This document shows positions 29,401 to 38,264 of a stretch of DNA of 64,000 nt, piece by piece. Position 1 is the stretch's first letter; the number at the start of each line of letters is the position of its first letter. A program made the position numbers and the translations under genes. Source of the DNA: CAYVUV01 sp964455095 (GTDB lineage Bacteria > Desulfobacterota > Binatia > HRBIN30 > CADEER01); assembly GCA_964455095.1 (NCBI GenBank), contig CAYVUV010000397.1:1-64000 (forward strand), written 5' to 3'. The notes under the pieces are model-generated. The model saw nothing but the letters and a program-made list of their open reading frames with translations, made no database searches and was not told where the DNA came from.

Positions 29401-32400
29401 GGTTGGTCGTGTTCTGCGGCGCGCCGAGCGTCGAGTCAACGACCTGGAAGGCGAAGGCGTTCAGCCCGGGGACGAGCGCCCCGAAGCTTTGCGCATCCGG
29501 CAAGGTGAAGCTGGCTGGAATCCCGAGAAGCGCGGCGCCGTCGCCGGCCAGCTGAACCGAAATCGTTGAACCGCCCACGAGCGGGTTCCCATCGCTGTCC
29601 GCGACCAGGAGCGAGAACGAGGCATCGCCGCCGTCCGCGATGTCGAAGGTCGCGGGCGAGAGCAACACGCGCGTCGCGCCGGAGAAGGTCACGTCGAACG
29701 TGCGCCAGATGATGGCGTCCGACTGCCAGATGCCCGGCTGCTGTTCCTCGTCCCAGACACCGTTGTCGTTGACGTCGATGAAGCTCTCCCAACGGTTGTC
29801 GTCGTAGCGCTGGTTGTTGTTGCTGTCGGTGAACGACTCGCCCTCGTCGTGTTGGCCGTTGCTGTTGCTGTCCTGGAAGGCCTCGGGCGGATCGAAACGG
29901 CCGTTGCCGTCGAAGTCGATGAACGGTTCGGGAATGTCGGTGAACAGCTCGGACGCGTCGTGCACGCCGTTGCCGTTGCTGTCGATGAAGGGCTCCTCGC
30001 CGCGGGTGGTGGCGAGCACGGTGACAATACCGTTCGGCGGCACGCCGCCTTCGGTGACCAGGGTCGCCGAGGCGCGCCCGCCGCTGTCGGTCGCTTGGGA
30101 ATCGACGGCGCTAGCGCCGTTGGTGGTGAAATTCACCGCCGTGCCCGCGGGAACGGCGTTGCCGAATCGATCGTTGAGGAAGGCCGTGATCTGATCCTCG
30201 AGACCGAGGGTCACACGGCCGGCGACGTTCAGGAATTCCGCTGCGAGGCTGAAGCGGTCGAAGGTCGGGACCGCGCCGACCACGTTGACCGCGGTCGCCT
30301 GAGTCACCACCTCGAAGGTTCCGTCGTCATCGATGTCGACGGCCGCCGTGATCTGCAATGCCTCGGCGCGGGTTCCGCTGGTGACCGTGGTCTTGGCGAT
30401 ACCCGCTTCGTCGGTCACGACTTGCGCCGGCGACACGCTGGCGCCGCTGATCCCGTTGAGAATAAAGGAGACGGGAACGCCGGCGAGCAGCGTGTTGTTT
30501 GCGTCGCGGACACTGAAGGACAGCACCGATTGCTCGACGCGGCCCGAGGCCCGCACGCCGATCGTGGTTGGCAGGGCGCTCTCGAAGACCACGACTTGCG
30601 GTGCGCCAGCGCCCGGTCCGGGTCCACCCGTCTGCACCGTCACGGTCGTCTGCGTGGCAAGCAGGCGCGACACGCCGCCGCCAAAGACCGATACGGGAAC
30701 GGTCCCAGCAGGCGTACCGGCCGGGATGGTCAGCGTCGCCGTGGCGACGCCGGTGAGATCAGTGATGCCGGTGAACAGGAAGCGCGGATTCTCGGTTCGG
30801 AAACTGCCGTTGACCGGATCGGTCTCGAACGTCAGCTTGACGTTGGGAACGGGATTCCCCAGGTCGTCCAACACCACCGCCGTGATCAGCGTCGACGCGG
30901 AGGCATCCTGCGTGACCCGCACCGAACGCGGGTTGGCAGAGGCGAGCAGGTTGTTGATCCCGATCGTCCCGGGCAGGGTCACCGTGCGCAGCGAGCTCTG
31001 ATTGAGCGACTCGACGCGCAGTTGAATTTCGGTGCCCGCTTGATTGCTGGGGAACGTGACGCAGGTGATCGCCGTACCGGGCTGCGGGGTGATCGGGATA
31101 CCGGTTTGCGTCGGGAACTGCGAGGTGTCGCACGGCGGGTCGTCATTGGTCGACGAGAATCCCACCAGCCCGACGCGCCGCGAGGACTCGTCGTTCTCGC
31201 CGAACGGCACGATCGAGAAGAACACGGGCGTACCGTCCTCGACCGTGTTTCCCTGCGGGTCGGCCACCAGGGCGTTCATCGTGGTCACGAACGACCCGTC
31301 GTTGTTGTCGACGACCTTGTCGTTGATGGCCAGCGATACGCGGCCGGGCAACCCGGCGGTGACCGCGACCACGACGCCGGTCGCGATGACACAGCGCTCG
31401 CCCTCCAATTCCGGTCGCATGCAAGGCTCGGTGAACTCTTCACCGTGATCGGACGGCACCTCGACCAGCACGGTCACGGTGCCCAGTCCGGTTCCCGAGC
31501 GTAGCTGAATCTGCGCATTGCCGGCGCGATCGGTGAAGGCTTTGAAGCGGTTGCGGGGATCGACCTCGCACACCTGACCTTGGTCTTCCTCGCAGTCGGT
31601 GGTGATCTCGCAGGTCAGCGGCAACAGCGCGCCGTCGGCGGCGCAGAAGCCTCCGCTCGGATTGGCCGGCAAGAGCCCGGCCCCGACGGCGACACTCTGC
31701 GAGGCGATGGAGAAGCGTACCTCGGCATCCGGGAGCCGGTTGCCGCGGTTGTCGAAGACGGTGGCGCTGATGGCGCTCAACTCGCGGGCCCCGGCGCCGC
31801 GCACCCGGATGCGATTGGGACTCGCGGAGAGGGTGACGCTGGCCGGTGCGCCGATCTCGCCGCCGGCGTCGCCGCCGCACGGATCACGGCCGGGCACGAC
31901 GAACACTTGCACGGTGCCCTCGACGCCACCGGCGCGGGCGCGGATCGTGTACGGCACGACATTGCCGCCGCCGTCGCGCAGGACCGGAGCGCCGGGAGGA
32001 ATCTGGAGCGTGGTGCGCGACGTGCCGGCCTGCGAACCGAAGGGCTGGCTGATCGCGGTGAGCGGAATGACCTGACCAATGGGCGTCAGGAACAGGACGT
32101 TGACCTCGTCGAGCGGGTTGTTGTCCGAGTCGAATACGATTGCCGTGAGCGAGATCGAGCCGCCGACGTCGGTTCCGCACGTCGCGTCGCTCGTTTGCAT
32201 GAGGACGGTCGACACCGGCTTGCGGGCATTGCCGGGGACAATCGTGAAGGTCACCTGGCCGCGTACGCTCGCGGCGGTGGCGGAAACCGTCACCTGTCCT
32301 GGCGGCGCCGTGTCGGGCGGAATGACGATCTGCACTTCGGCCACGCCGTCGAGGACGACGTCGCCGTCCTGCACCACGCGGCGGGTCTGGGTCGCGATCG

Positions 32401-33049
32401 GGCGCAATACGCCCACCTTCGGAGTGAAATCGAACAACAGCTGCACGCCATTGAGCGGCTGGTTGTCGGCGTCGAAGGCAAAGGCGCGGATGGTGATCGT
32501 GCCGCCGTTCGCCGCGCTGACCGAGAAGCGATCCGTCTCCATGAAGATGGTTTGCACGAGTGGCGCGGGTCTCGCCGTCGGAGTCGACGCGCCCGGTCCG
32601 CCGCTGGTCACGGTTGGCGTGGGCGGGTTCTGGCCCTGCACGGATATGCGAATGAAGACCGACAGCCCCTCGCTGGCGACCGTCGCCCGCAGGGTTGCGG
32701 TGCCGCCAAAGACGCCGCGGACGCTGCCGCGCAGTTGGCCCTCGGCGTCGCTGGTGCCCTGGCCGCCCAGGACTTCAAGCGTCGTCCCATCGGTCACGAC
32801 AACCCCAGCTCCCACCAGCGGTCGGTTTGACGTATCGAGCACGGTGGCGACGAACTCCGTCGACTCCAACGTGCGCAGCGTCAGCTTGCCAACCGCCAGG
32901 CAGAGCCGCCCGGTGGCATCGCACACCTCATTCGTGGGGACGCTGCCGCCTCCGCCGCCGCCTCCGCCACCGCCGCCCCCACCGCCGCCGCAGCCGGCAA
33001 CCAACGCCATCAATGCGAACGCGAATATCCCAGCCACCCGTCGGCCCAT
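26441..33049 (-). CDS. Giant Ig-like-repeat surface lipoprotein with Ca-binding-like modules
   Basis: 2202 residues. Lipoprotein signal with lipobox VAGC (Cys20), directly followed by 15 glycines as a tether. Residues of about 40-815 are successive Big_1/invasin-type beta domains (for example FAFDADNQPLNGVQLLFDF, VFDSDNNPLDEVNVLF, VVLDDLGNPVPNVKLTFETD). Three long paralogous modules follow, starting near plus-strand positions 30590, 29150 and 27710. Each opens with IGVRASG..EQSVL and contains LNIAGRVTLGLEDTI, then Asp/Asn/Gly runs such as DSNGNGVHDASE, DGNGRFDPPE and DVNGNGVYDPS that resemble calcium loops. Thr-Pro linkers separate the modules. Probably an outer-membrane anchored adhesin or stalk; its binding partner is unknown. 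Confidence 0.88.
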   Translation of the reverse strand: MGRRVAGIFAFALMALVAGCGGGGGGGGGGGGGGGSVPTNEVCDATGRLCLAVGKLTLRTLESTEFVATVLDTSNRPLVGAGVVVTDGTTLEVLGGQGTSDAEGQLRGSVRGVFGGTATLRATVASEGLSVFIRISVQGQNPPTPTVTSGGPGASTPTARPAPLVQTIFMETDRFSVSAANGGTITIRAFAFDADNQPLNGVQLLFDFTPKVGVLRPIATQTRRVVQDGDVVLDGVAEVQIVIPPDTAPPGQVTVSATAASVRGQVTFTIVPGNARKPVSTVLMQTSDATCGTDVGGSISLTAIVFDSDNNPLDEVNVLFLTPIGQVIPLTAISQPFGSQAGTSRTTLQIPPGAPVLRDGGGNVVPYTIRARAGGVEGTVQVFVVPGRDPCGGDAGGEIGAPASVTLSASPNRIRVRGAGARELSAISATVFDNRGNRLPDAEVRFSIASQSVAVGAGLLPANPSGGFCAADGALLPLTCEITTDCEEDQGQVCEVDPRNRFKAFTDRAGNAQIQLRSGTGLGTVTVLVEVPSDHGEEFTEPCMRPELEGERCVIATGVVVAVTAGLPGRVSLAINDKVVDNNDGSFVTTMNALVADPQGNTVEDGTPVFFSIVPFGENDESSRRVGLVGFSSTNDDPPCDTSQFPTQTGIPITPQPGTAITCVTFPSNQAGTEIQLRVESLNQSSLRTVTLPGTIGINNLLASANPRSVRVTQDASASTLITAVVLDDLGNPVPNVKLTFETDPVNGSFRTENPRFLFTGITDLTGVATATLTIPAGTPAGTVPVSVFGGGVSRLLATQTTVTVQTGGPGPGAGAPQVVVFESALPTTIGVRASGRVEQSVLSFSVRDANNTLLAGVPVSFILNGISGASVSPAQVVTDEAGIAKTTVTSGTRAEALQITAAVDIDDDGTFEVVTQATAVNVVGAVPTFDRFSLAAEFLNVAGRVTLGLEDQITAFLNDRFGNAVPAGTAVNFTTNGASAVDSQATDSGGRASATLVTEGGVPPNGIVTVLATTRGEEPFIDSNGNGVHDASELFTDIPEPFIDFDGNGRFDPPEAFQDSNSNGQHDEGESFTDSNNNQRYDDNRWESFIDVNDNGVWDEEQQPGIWQSDAIIWRTFDVTFSGATRVLLSPATFDIADGGDASFSLLVADSDGNPLVGGSTISVQLAGDGAALLGIPASFTLPDAQSFGALVPGLNAFAFQVVDSTLGAPQNTTNLTLSVTVTSPPGGSAPGGNGSVTVNSIGHLLPPPTGTPVPTATPTATPTETPTVTPTPTATLTPTPTQSATATVTPTVTPTAVARSLAFVSASLQAIGVSGSGIPEQSTLVFRVTDPQANPASGVRIRFSLSPSSVGGESIDPIEAVSDASGLVQTVLTSGTRTASVRVVARVASDLSVFAQSTAVSIVGAPPVFDHFTLAPQFLNISGRVTLGLEDTITAFLNDRFGNAVPAGTTVNFISNGGTVVNATPTDDRGQATAVLISGGGTLPPDGLVRVLAVTRGEEPFVDANGNGEFDAGETFTDIPEPFIDVNGNGVYDPSNPSERFVDTNENQVWDSVQGAGVWNDDALIWSVVRVRFSGPTNVDLDPTSFTIPDGGSQQLTLTISDDLGNAIVGGSTVNVTVTGPGTLAGIPASFTLPDSLGAGSTFNFQVDDSQPGEGTTDQRVTVAVTVSSNPGSLPAGGNGSANVFSIGTVRAAPTPTATTTASPTVTPTGTATETATPTSTPTGTSTATSTPTATNTPTPTFTATPTATATATPTASNTPTATPTITPTATATLPPAAVQFVSAVPVSIGVRASGLAEQSVLTFLVTDVNTNPVSGVPVTFALNGIGGESVSPLTQLTNASGQVTTTLTSGTQATAIQVTAQVDTNNDGTPDLAAQSTAVSILGAPPAVNHFSLAPQLLNIAGRITLGLEDTISVFVNDRFNNAVPPGTAVNFIANGASVVNPTTTGTNGVATATLLSEGGAIPTSGVVTILAFTRGEESFLDNNGNGRFDNGTDTVITDNVVEPFIDFRPFPPADALCTTPVPPVPSRFCNNSFDPMVQFERFIDVGTFNGLPPSTLNGIWDPQGTNGVWDNNIIVWSTTSVTFSGPLVTPVVAPSNFTIPNGGSQGFSIEVHDDLINPLVGGSTINVTTNAGEVLGGSIVVPDGQSFNRLVNGLTRFFFTVSDADPADVDPAEPVSVTVTITSANGNAAFVLASGTVD

Positions 33050-33104
33050 CCTATGTTCCTCCCACGCTCACGATTGCGTCGGTCGCCGTGCGCGCACGCG
33101 TTTG

Positions 33105-33740
33105 TCAGTTGCTCGTGCAGTTGTTGAAGTCGTTGAACGTCGAGACGTACGCCGTCTCGACGGTGAAGCGCCGGTTGGCCTCGTCTTCTCCGCTGAAGGT
33201 GATGAAAGCGTCGAAGGTGCGGGAGATCACCGTGCCACCGGTGAACTGTCCGGTGTCGGGGTCGAATGGACACTGCCCCTCGACGACCAGCGACTTGAAC
33301 TGGAAGTCGTAGAGCAGCAGGTTCACCGTGCTCTCCGACCGTTGGCACTGGCTCAATTGACAATCGTTGTCCGAGGCGCACTTCTGCTGCGCGTCGTTGA
33401 CGCAGCGCCCGCCGACGAGACGCGCGCTGATGGACCGCTCCACGTCCGGCACGCCACTGCCCGGCACCGACACGGTGTAGCGATCGAGAACGATATCGGC
33501 CTTGCCGCTGTTGACGAACACCGCGTTGATGGTCGTTTGCGTATACGGCTCGGCCGACAGTGTCGCCCCGCACAGGCCGAGGCAGACATCGACGTCCGCC
33601 GACGTCTGACGCACGGCATCGGATTGCGTAATGTCGGTGCTGTTGAAGCCCTGGAACTGCATCACCGAGTCATCGCCGCCGCCTGAGCCGCAGCCCGCCA
33701 CCGCCAACACCACCACGCACATTCCACTCAGCCACCGCAT
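33105..33740 (-). CDS. Cys-rich lipoprotein of unknown function
   Basis: 211 residues from ATG 33740 (GGGAGGA site 6 bases upstream). Lipobox VAGC (Cys17), then GSGGGDD. The mature part has paired cysteines (VCLGLCGA; GGRCVNDAQQKCASDNDCQL; NCTSN at the end) and a beta-rich pattern (TTINAVFVNSGKADIVLDRY; FDAFITFSGEDEANRRFTVE). No family was recognised. It lies 55 bases upstream of the giant lipoprotein gene on the same strand, so the two are probably cotranscribed and could form one surface complex. Confidence 0.8.
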   Translation of the reverse strand: MRWLSGMCVVVLAVAGCGSGGGDDSVMQFQGFNSTDITQSDAVRQTSADVDVCLGLCGATLSAEPYTQTTINAVFVNSGKADIVLDRYTVSVPGSGVPDVERSISARLVGGRCVNDAQQKCASDNDCQLSQCQRSESTVNLLLYDFQFKSLVVEGQCPFDPDTGQFTGGTVISRTFDAFITFSGEDEANRRFTVETAYVSTFNDFNNCTSN

Positions 33741-33805
33741 GATCGTCCTCCCGCTGCTCGTCACGATTTTCGCCCGCCCGCAATCGACGTCCCGGGTTCC
33801 ATGTC

Positions 33806-34879
33806 CTATCCGGCGTGCCGCACCACTTCGTCGCTCGTCAGGTACTCGAAACGCGTGCGTCCGATGTCCTCGAGGCAGACAAACTTGATCCGGCCAGCCG
33901 ATGCCTTCTTGTCGGTTTCGATCGCCAGCACGAGATGGCGCCCGATCAGCTCTTTGGGAATGCTCACCGGTAGTCCGGCACGTTTGATCAACTGCACCAC
34001 TCGCTCCGCGACCTCCGGCCGGCAATGCCCTCTCGCGCTCGACAGCCGGGCAGCAAAGGCCATGCCCATGGCGACGGCCTCCCCGTGCAGGTAACGGCGA
34101 TACTCGGTAAGCATCTCGATCGCGTGGCCGACCGTATGGCCAAAGTTCAATATCGCGCGATTGCCCGTTTCTCGTTCATCTTCGCCCACCACCATCGCCT
34201 TGAGCGTGCAGCACAAGCGAACGATCTCGATCAGCAGGTCGTCCTCGAGCGCCAGCACCGACTCGAGTCGCGATTCGAGCAGGTCGAACAGCGACGGGCT
34301 CAGCGTCGCGCCGTACTTGATCACCTCGGCCAGGCCGGCGTGCAGCTCCCGCCGCGGCAACGAGCGCAAGGTGTGGACGTCGGTCCACACCAGGCGCGGC
34401 TGGTGGAAGGCGCCGATGAGATTCTTGCCGGCCGCGTGGTTGACGGCCGTCTTGCCACCAACGCTGGAATCGACTTGCGCCAGCAGCGTGGTCGGCACTT
34501 GCACGAGGGGAATGCCGCGCAGGAACGTCGCGGCGGTGAAGCCGGCCAGATCGCCGATCACGCCGCCGCCCAGCGCGACGACCGGCGACTCGCGGTCCAG
34601 CCGGGCGTCGATCAGCCGGTCATACAAGAAGGTCAACCAGGCCAGGTTCTTGTGTTCTTCGCCGTCGGGCACGTCGATGACCGCCGGTTCGAAACCGGCT
34701 TGTTTCAATGAGTGCACGACCGTGTCCTTGTACAGCTGCCCCACCACCGGATTGGTCACCACCGCCGCCCGACGCCCGACGCGCAGCTGAGCGAGTCGTT
34801 CGCCCAACTGGTCGAGGGTGCCCGCCCCGATACAGATCGGATACGAGCGATCGCGCAGGTCGACGGTAACGGTCTCCAT
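33806..34879 (-). CDS. aroB: 3-dehydroquinate synthase
   Basis: 357 residues, full length. Converts DAHP to 3-dehydroquinate in the shikimate pathway, using NAD+ and a divalent metal. Motifs: VDVPDGEEHKNL-like (DVPDGEEHKNLAWL), VVALGGGVIGDLAGFTAATF, RGIPLVQVPTTLLAQVDSSV, GGKTAVNH, AEVIKYG, and metal ligands in NFGHTVGHAIE and LHGEAVAMGM. It lies 81 bases after pilQ on the same strand; a pil operon next to aro genes is a familiar arrangement in Proteobacteria. Confidence 0.97.
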   Translation of the reverse strand: METVTVDLRDRSYPICIGAGTLDQLGERLAQLRVGRRAAVVTNPVVGQLYKDTVVHSLKQAGFEPAVIDVPDGEEHKNLAWLTFLYDRLIDARLDRESPVVALGGGVIGDLAGFTAATFLRGIPLVQVPTTLLAQVDSSVGGKTAVNHAAGKNLIGAFHQPRLVWTDVHTLRSLPRRELHAGLAEVIKYGATLSPSLFDLLESRLESVLALEDDLLIEIVRLCCTLKAMVVGEDERETGNRAILNFGHTVGHAIEMLTEYRRYLHGEAVAMGMAFAARLSSARGHCRPEVAERVVQLIKRAGLPVSIPKELIGRHLVLAIETDKKASAGRIKFVCLEDIGRTRFEYLTSDEVVRHAG

Positions 34880-34960
34880 GGCTCACGCTGCTATGCGATG
34901 GGAGCTGGCCGGGCAGCCCGGGGTGCGACGGTGGGAAGTCTGGCCATACAGCCGTCTCAC

Positions 34961-37141
34961 TCAGCCCGGGCCCCCGTCGCCGCGCTGGTCCCACAGTTCG
35001 GCTGCCGACGGCAAGCCGCCCGGCTGCTGCCCCGTGCCCAGCACGCGCGGCGTCAGGAAGACGAGCAAATCTTCGCGGCGTTTGAGCTTCGATTCGTTGC
35101 GGAACAGCCACTTCAGGCCGGGGATGCTGCTCAGGAACGGCACGCCGGAGTTGCGGTCGTTCGTCGTGTCGCGATAGATGCCGCCCAGCACGACCGTTTG
35201 CCCGTCGCGCACCAGGAGGTTCGACGTCGCCTCGCGGGTGATTTCCGTCGGGATGTCGTCCACCGTGCGGGTGAAGTCCGCCTGGCTCGACTTGGCGAAC
35301 ATGTCGAGCAGGACGAAGCCGTCCGAGGACACCTGTGGCGTCACCGTGAGGACGATACCGGTTTCGATCTGCTCGGTGGCCGTCTGGTTGCCGCCGGCCG
35401 CGCCGCCGGCGCCCGTGCTGATGACCGTGCCGGTCGACGGCAAGCGGACGCGCAAAATGGTCAAGCTCTTGATCGTCGCGGCGACGTTGTTGAGCGTGAC
35501 CACGCGCGGCCGAGAGATGATCCGCCCCTTACCCTGCTCCTCGAGCGCCGAGATGCGCAGGTCGAGCGAGTCGCTGCCGGTAATCGAACCGAGCGAAAGA
35601 TCGAGCGCGGCACCGGATCCCGGCCCGAAGTTCCCGCCGGCGGGAAAGTCGACGAGGAACGGCACGTTGCCGGATCCCAATCCAAGGCCCGAGCCGCCGA
35701 ATCCAATCGAGCCCGGGAAGTTCGACCCGGTGCTCGATCCGGTCTGCGGCCCGGTGAAGCGCCGATAGCCCCACTGCACGCCGAGCTCGCGGGCGAAATC
35801 GGTGGTCGCCTCGACGATGTTGGATTCGATCAGAACCTGCGGGATCTGAATGTCCAGGCGCCGCACCAGCTCGCGCGCGGAGCGGATACCGCGCCGGATG
35901 TCTCGCACGATCAAGGTGTTGGTGAACTCGTCGGCGAACACGCTGCCCCGCGAGGAGAGCACGCCCTGCTCCTGGTTGCTCGCGCCGCGGGCGCCGCTGC
36001 TCCGACCACCCTGCCCCCTGCTCTTGGAACGCGCCGCGCCGCTAATCAGGTCGGCGAGCTTTTTCACTTTGGCGTAGTTGGCGTGGATGTATGCGATCTG
36101 CAGTTGCTCGACGGTCTGCGCCGCTTGCTGGGCGCGGCTGAGCTCTTCGCGCTCCTCGCGCAGGCGCCGAACGGTCGAGATGCGCACCACGTTGTTTTCC
36201 TGGACACTTTCGAGGTTCATGACCTGCAAGACGATGTCGAGTGCCTGATCCCAGGGCACGTCGAACAGCCGCAGGGTGACCTGGCCCTTGACGTCGTCGG
36301 TCGCGACGATGTTCAGGTTGCTGACGCCGGCGAGCAGACGGATGACGTTGTGAATGTCCGCATCCTTCAGATCCAGCGAAACGGGCTGGCCGTAGTACAG
36401 CTTTGCGCCGCCGTTCTGCCCGGGCTCGCTGTCCGAATCAGTGTTCGTGCGCCGCACGTCGGCGCCGTGAACCGGGGCCGGCGCGCTCGCCGCGGCAGCG
36501 ACCACCGCGGGGGCAGGCGCGCGAGCCGGCGCGGCGGCAGGTGCCGCCGGAACGCTGGCCACTGCGACCGGAACCGGCGGGCGGGCGGCCCCGGGCACCG
36601 CACGCTGGGTGAACACGACCTGCTCTCGCACCGGTTGCGAGGTACCCTGCGGCTCGCCGATGAAGGCGACCAAGGTGTCGTTCAGATCATCGACGGTATA
36701 CGTCGGAACGGTCTCGCCGCGCAGCGTGATGGTCACCCGAATCTTGCCGGCATCGCTGCCGACACGAATCTGTTCGATGAGCGGGTTTTCCACCGGGTAC
36801 TGCTCGGCGCTGACGCCCTCCGGCGTATCGCCGAGCAGCTCGACGACGACACGGTTCGGATTGGCCAGCGTGAAGTGCGAGACCTCGCGCGGGGGACCGC
36901 TCAGCTTGGCGAACACCCCCTGCTGTCCGTTGTCTTCAATGATCTTCAGCTCGCGGATCTCCAGCGCCCCACCGCCTACCGCCCCGAGCGGATCGCCCGG
37001 CGCCCCGGCGGCGCTCCCCGCTTCGGTCTTCGTCGTCTCGTCGAGCACCACCGGCGGCGGCGCGCAACCGACCAACACCACCGCGCTGCACAGGCACAGA
37101 CCACCGAGCACCGCACCCAACCCATTCGCCCATCGCATCAT
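34961..37141 (-). CDS. pilQ: Type IV pilus secretin PilQ
   Basis: 726 residues from ATG 37141 (AGGAG site 6 bases upstream); a GTG at 37147 would add two. Lipobox-like LVGC near residue 26. AMIN-type domain at about 55-130, an Ala/Pro-rich linker, an STN domain at about 240-300 (SLDLKDADIHNVIRLLAGVS, NLNIVATDDVKGQVTLRLFD), secretin N-domains to about 460 and the secretin core at about 530-715 (LVRDGQTVVLGGIYRD, GVPFLSSIPGLKWLFR, LLVFLTPRVL). Forms the outer-membrane pore for the pilus. Last gene of pilMNOPQ. Confidence 0.97.
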   Translation of the reverse strand: MMRWANGLGAVLGGLCLCSAVVLVGCAPPPVVLDETTKTEAGSAAGAPGDPLGAVGGGALEIRELKIIEDNGQQGVFAKLSGPPREVSHFTLANPNRVVVELLGDTPEGVSAEQYPVENPLIEQIRVGSDAGKIRVTITLRGETVPTYTVDDLNDTLVAFIGEPQGTSQPVREQVVFTQRAVPGAARPPVPVAVASVPAAPAAAPARAPAPAVVAAAASAPAPVHGADVRRTNTDSDSEPGQNGGAKLYYGQPVSLDLKDADIHNVIRLLAGVSNLNIVATDDVKGQVTLRLFDVPWDQALDIVLQVMNLESVQENNVVRISTVRRLREEREELSRAQQAAQTVEQLQIAYIHANYAKVKKLADLISGAARSKSRGQGGRSSGARGASNQEQGVLSSRGSVFADEFTNTLIVRDIRRGIRSARELVRRLDIQIPQVLIESNIVEATTDFARELGVQWGYRRFTGPQTGSSTGSNFPGSIGFGGSGLGLGSGNVPFLVDFPAGGNFGPGSGAALDLSLGSITGSDSLDLRISALEEQGKGRIISRPRVVTLNNVAATIKSLTILRVRLPSTGTVISTGAGGAAGGNQTATEQIETGIVLTVTPQVSSDGFVLLDMFAKSSQADFTRTVDDIPTEITREATSNLLVRDGQTVVLGGIYRDTTNDRNSGVPFLSSIPGLKWLFRNESKLKRREDLLVFLTPRVLGTGQQPGGLPSAAELWDQRGDGGPG

Positions 37142-37143
37142 GA

Positions 37144-37647
37144 TCACTCCTGGCCGTCGCCTTGGGGCTCGTCTTCATCCTTGGGCATCTCGAGCGCCAC
37201 ACGCTGCACCTGCTCGTTGCCGTAGAAGTCGAGGGTCTTCTCCTCCACGATGACGCGTCGCGGCTCGATGGCCGTCACCACGCCCTGGTTGCGACCGATC
37301 GGCGTCCCAGGCGTCACGATGAAGCCCATGCCGCTGTTGTCCTGCAACATGGCGCGCGGCGGAACCAGGTCGAGGAGCACCCCGGCGACCCGCAGCTGCG
37401 AGAGCTCGTAACGCTGCAACGGCGACATGGGCTCGTACTTGGTTTCCGGACGCAGATCCAATGTGAACGGTCGGAACGGATCGCGCCTGACCAACCCCTG
37501 GCCGGCCTGGTCGACCGGTTTGGCTTGCTCCGCCCCCGCCTCCGCCACGCCGGGGTCGGCCGGCACCGGCTCGGGCGCTTGCCCGAACACGGGTGCCTGC
37601 AGCACGCCCAGCAGGGCAACCCCCGCCAACGTCGTTCGCCGCCTCAC
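37144..37647 (-). CDS. pilP: Type IV pilus lipoprotein-like subunit PilP
   Basis: 167 residues from GTG 37647, which overlaps the pilO stop (GTGA). Signal peptide (about 1-22, ending PVFGQ); there is no lipobox Cys, so this PilP appears soluble or is held only by PilNO. Core: LVRRDPFRPFTLDL, LQRYELSQLRVAGVLLD, RAMLQDNSGMGFIVTPGTPI, VVTAIEPRRVIVEEK, matching the HR beta domain. Links PilNO to the PilQ secretin in the periplasm. Confidence 0.93.
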   Translation of the reverse strand: MRRRTTLAGVALLGVLQAPVFGQAPEPVPADPGVAEAGAEQAKPVDQAGQGLVRRDPFRPFTLDLRPETKYEPMSPLQRYELSQLRVAGVLLDLVPPRAMLQDNSGMGFIVTPGTPIGRNQGVVTAIEPRRVIVEEKTLDFYGNEQVQRVALEMPKDEDEPQGDGQE

Positions 37648-38264
37648 CGTTTCTTTTCCTTCTCGCGCTCTTTGGCGATGCGCGCCCGCTCCTCCTCATC
37701 GAGGAAGCGAAAGGTCGTCGCCGCGCACGACGTTTCCAACCGAATGGGATCTTCGACGATCTTCGGCGGAGCTTTCATGCCGATGTTGCCGACGTTCACG
37801 ATACGGGTCAGCCGCGAGACCTGCCCGAAGAACTCTTCGACCTGGAAGTAGCTGCCGCGCACGAGTATCTCGACCGGCACCTCGGCATAGAATTCCTGGT
37901 AGACCTCGGGCCGCTGGCGAAACTCGGCAATCTCCAATCCGGCTTCGCGTCCGAGGGCGGAGATGTTGCTCAGCAGATCCGGAATCTCCTTTGTGTCGGG
38001 CAGCTGCGCGATGGCCTTGTTGAGCCCGGCCTTGAGGTCGGCCACCACCTGGCGCGCCTGCACCAGGTTGCCGACCAACTTGGCTTTGCGGTCGCGGTCG
38101 ATCCGCAGCGCGTTCAGCGCGATCTCTTTGTCGGCGATCACGGCACTGCGCGGCCAGTAGATGAAGTAGGCATAGGCAAAGAACAGCAAGCCGACGGCCC
38201 CGACGAGGAGCAGCACCCGCTGTCGCGGCGGCATATCCAGAATGCGCTCGAACAGATCGTTCAT
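37644..38264 (-). CDS. pilO: Type IV pilus inner-membrane platform protein PilO
   Basis: 206 residues. One membrane helix at about 17-37 (RVLLLVGAVGLLFFAYAYFI), a coiled coil (VIADKEIALNALRIDRDRKA) and a ferredoxin-like periplasmic domain (LPDTKEIPDLLSNISALGRE, VPVEILVRGSYFQVEEFFGQ, VSRLTRIVNVGNI). Pairs with PilN. ATGA overlap with pilN. Confidence 0.95.
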   Translation of the reverse strand: MNDLFERILDMPPRQRVLLLVGAVGLLFFAYAYFIYWPRSAVIADKEIALNALRIDRDRKAKLVGNLVQARQVVADLKAGLNKAIAQLPDTKEIPDLLSNISALGREAGLEIAEFRQRPEVYQEFYAEVPVEILVRGSYFQVEEFFGQVSRLTRIVNVGNIGMKAPPKIVEDPIRLETSCAATTFRFLDEEERARIAKEREKEKKR

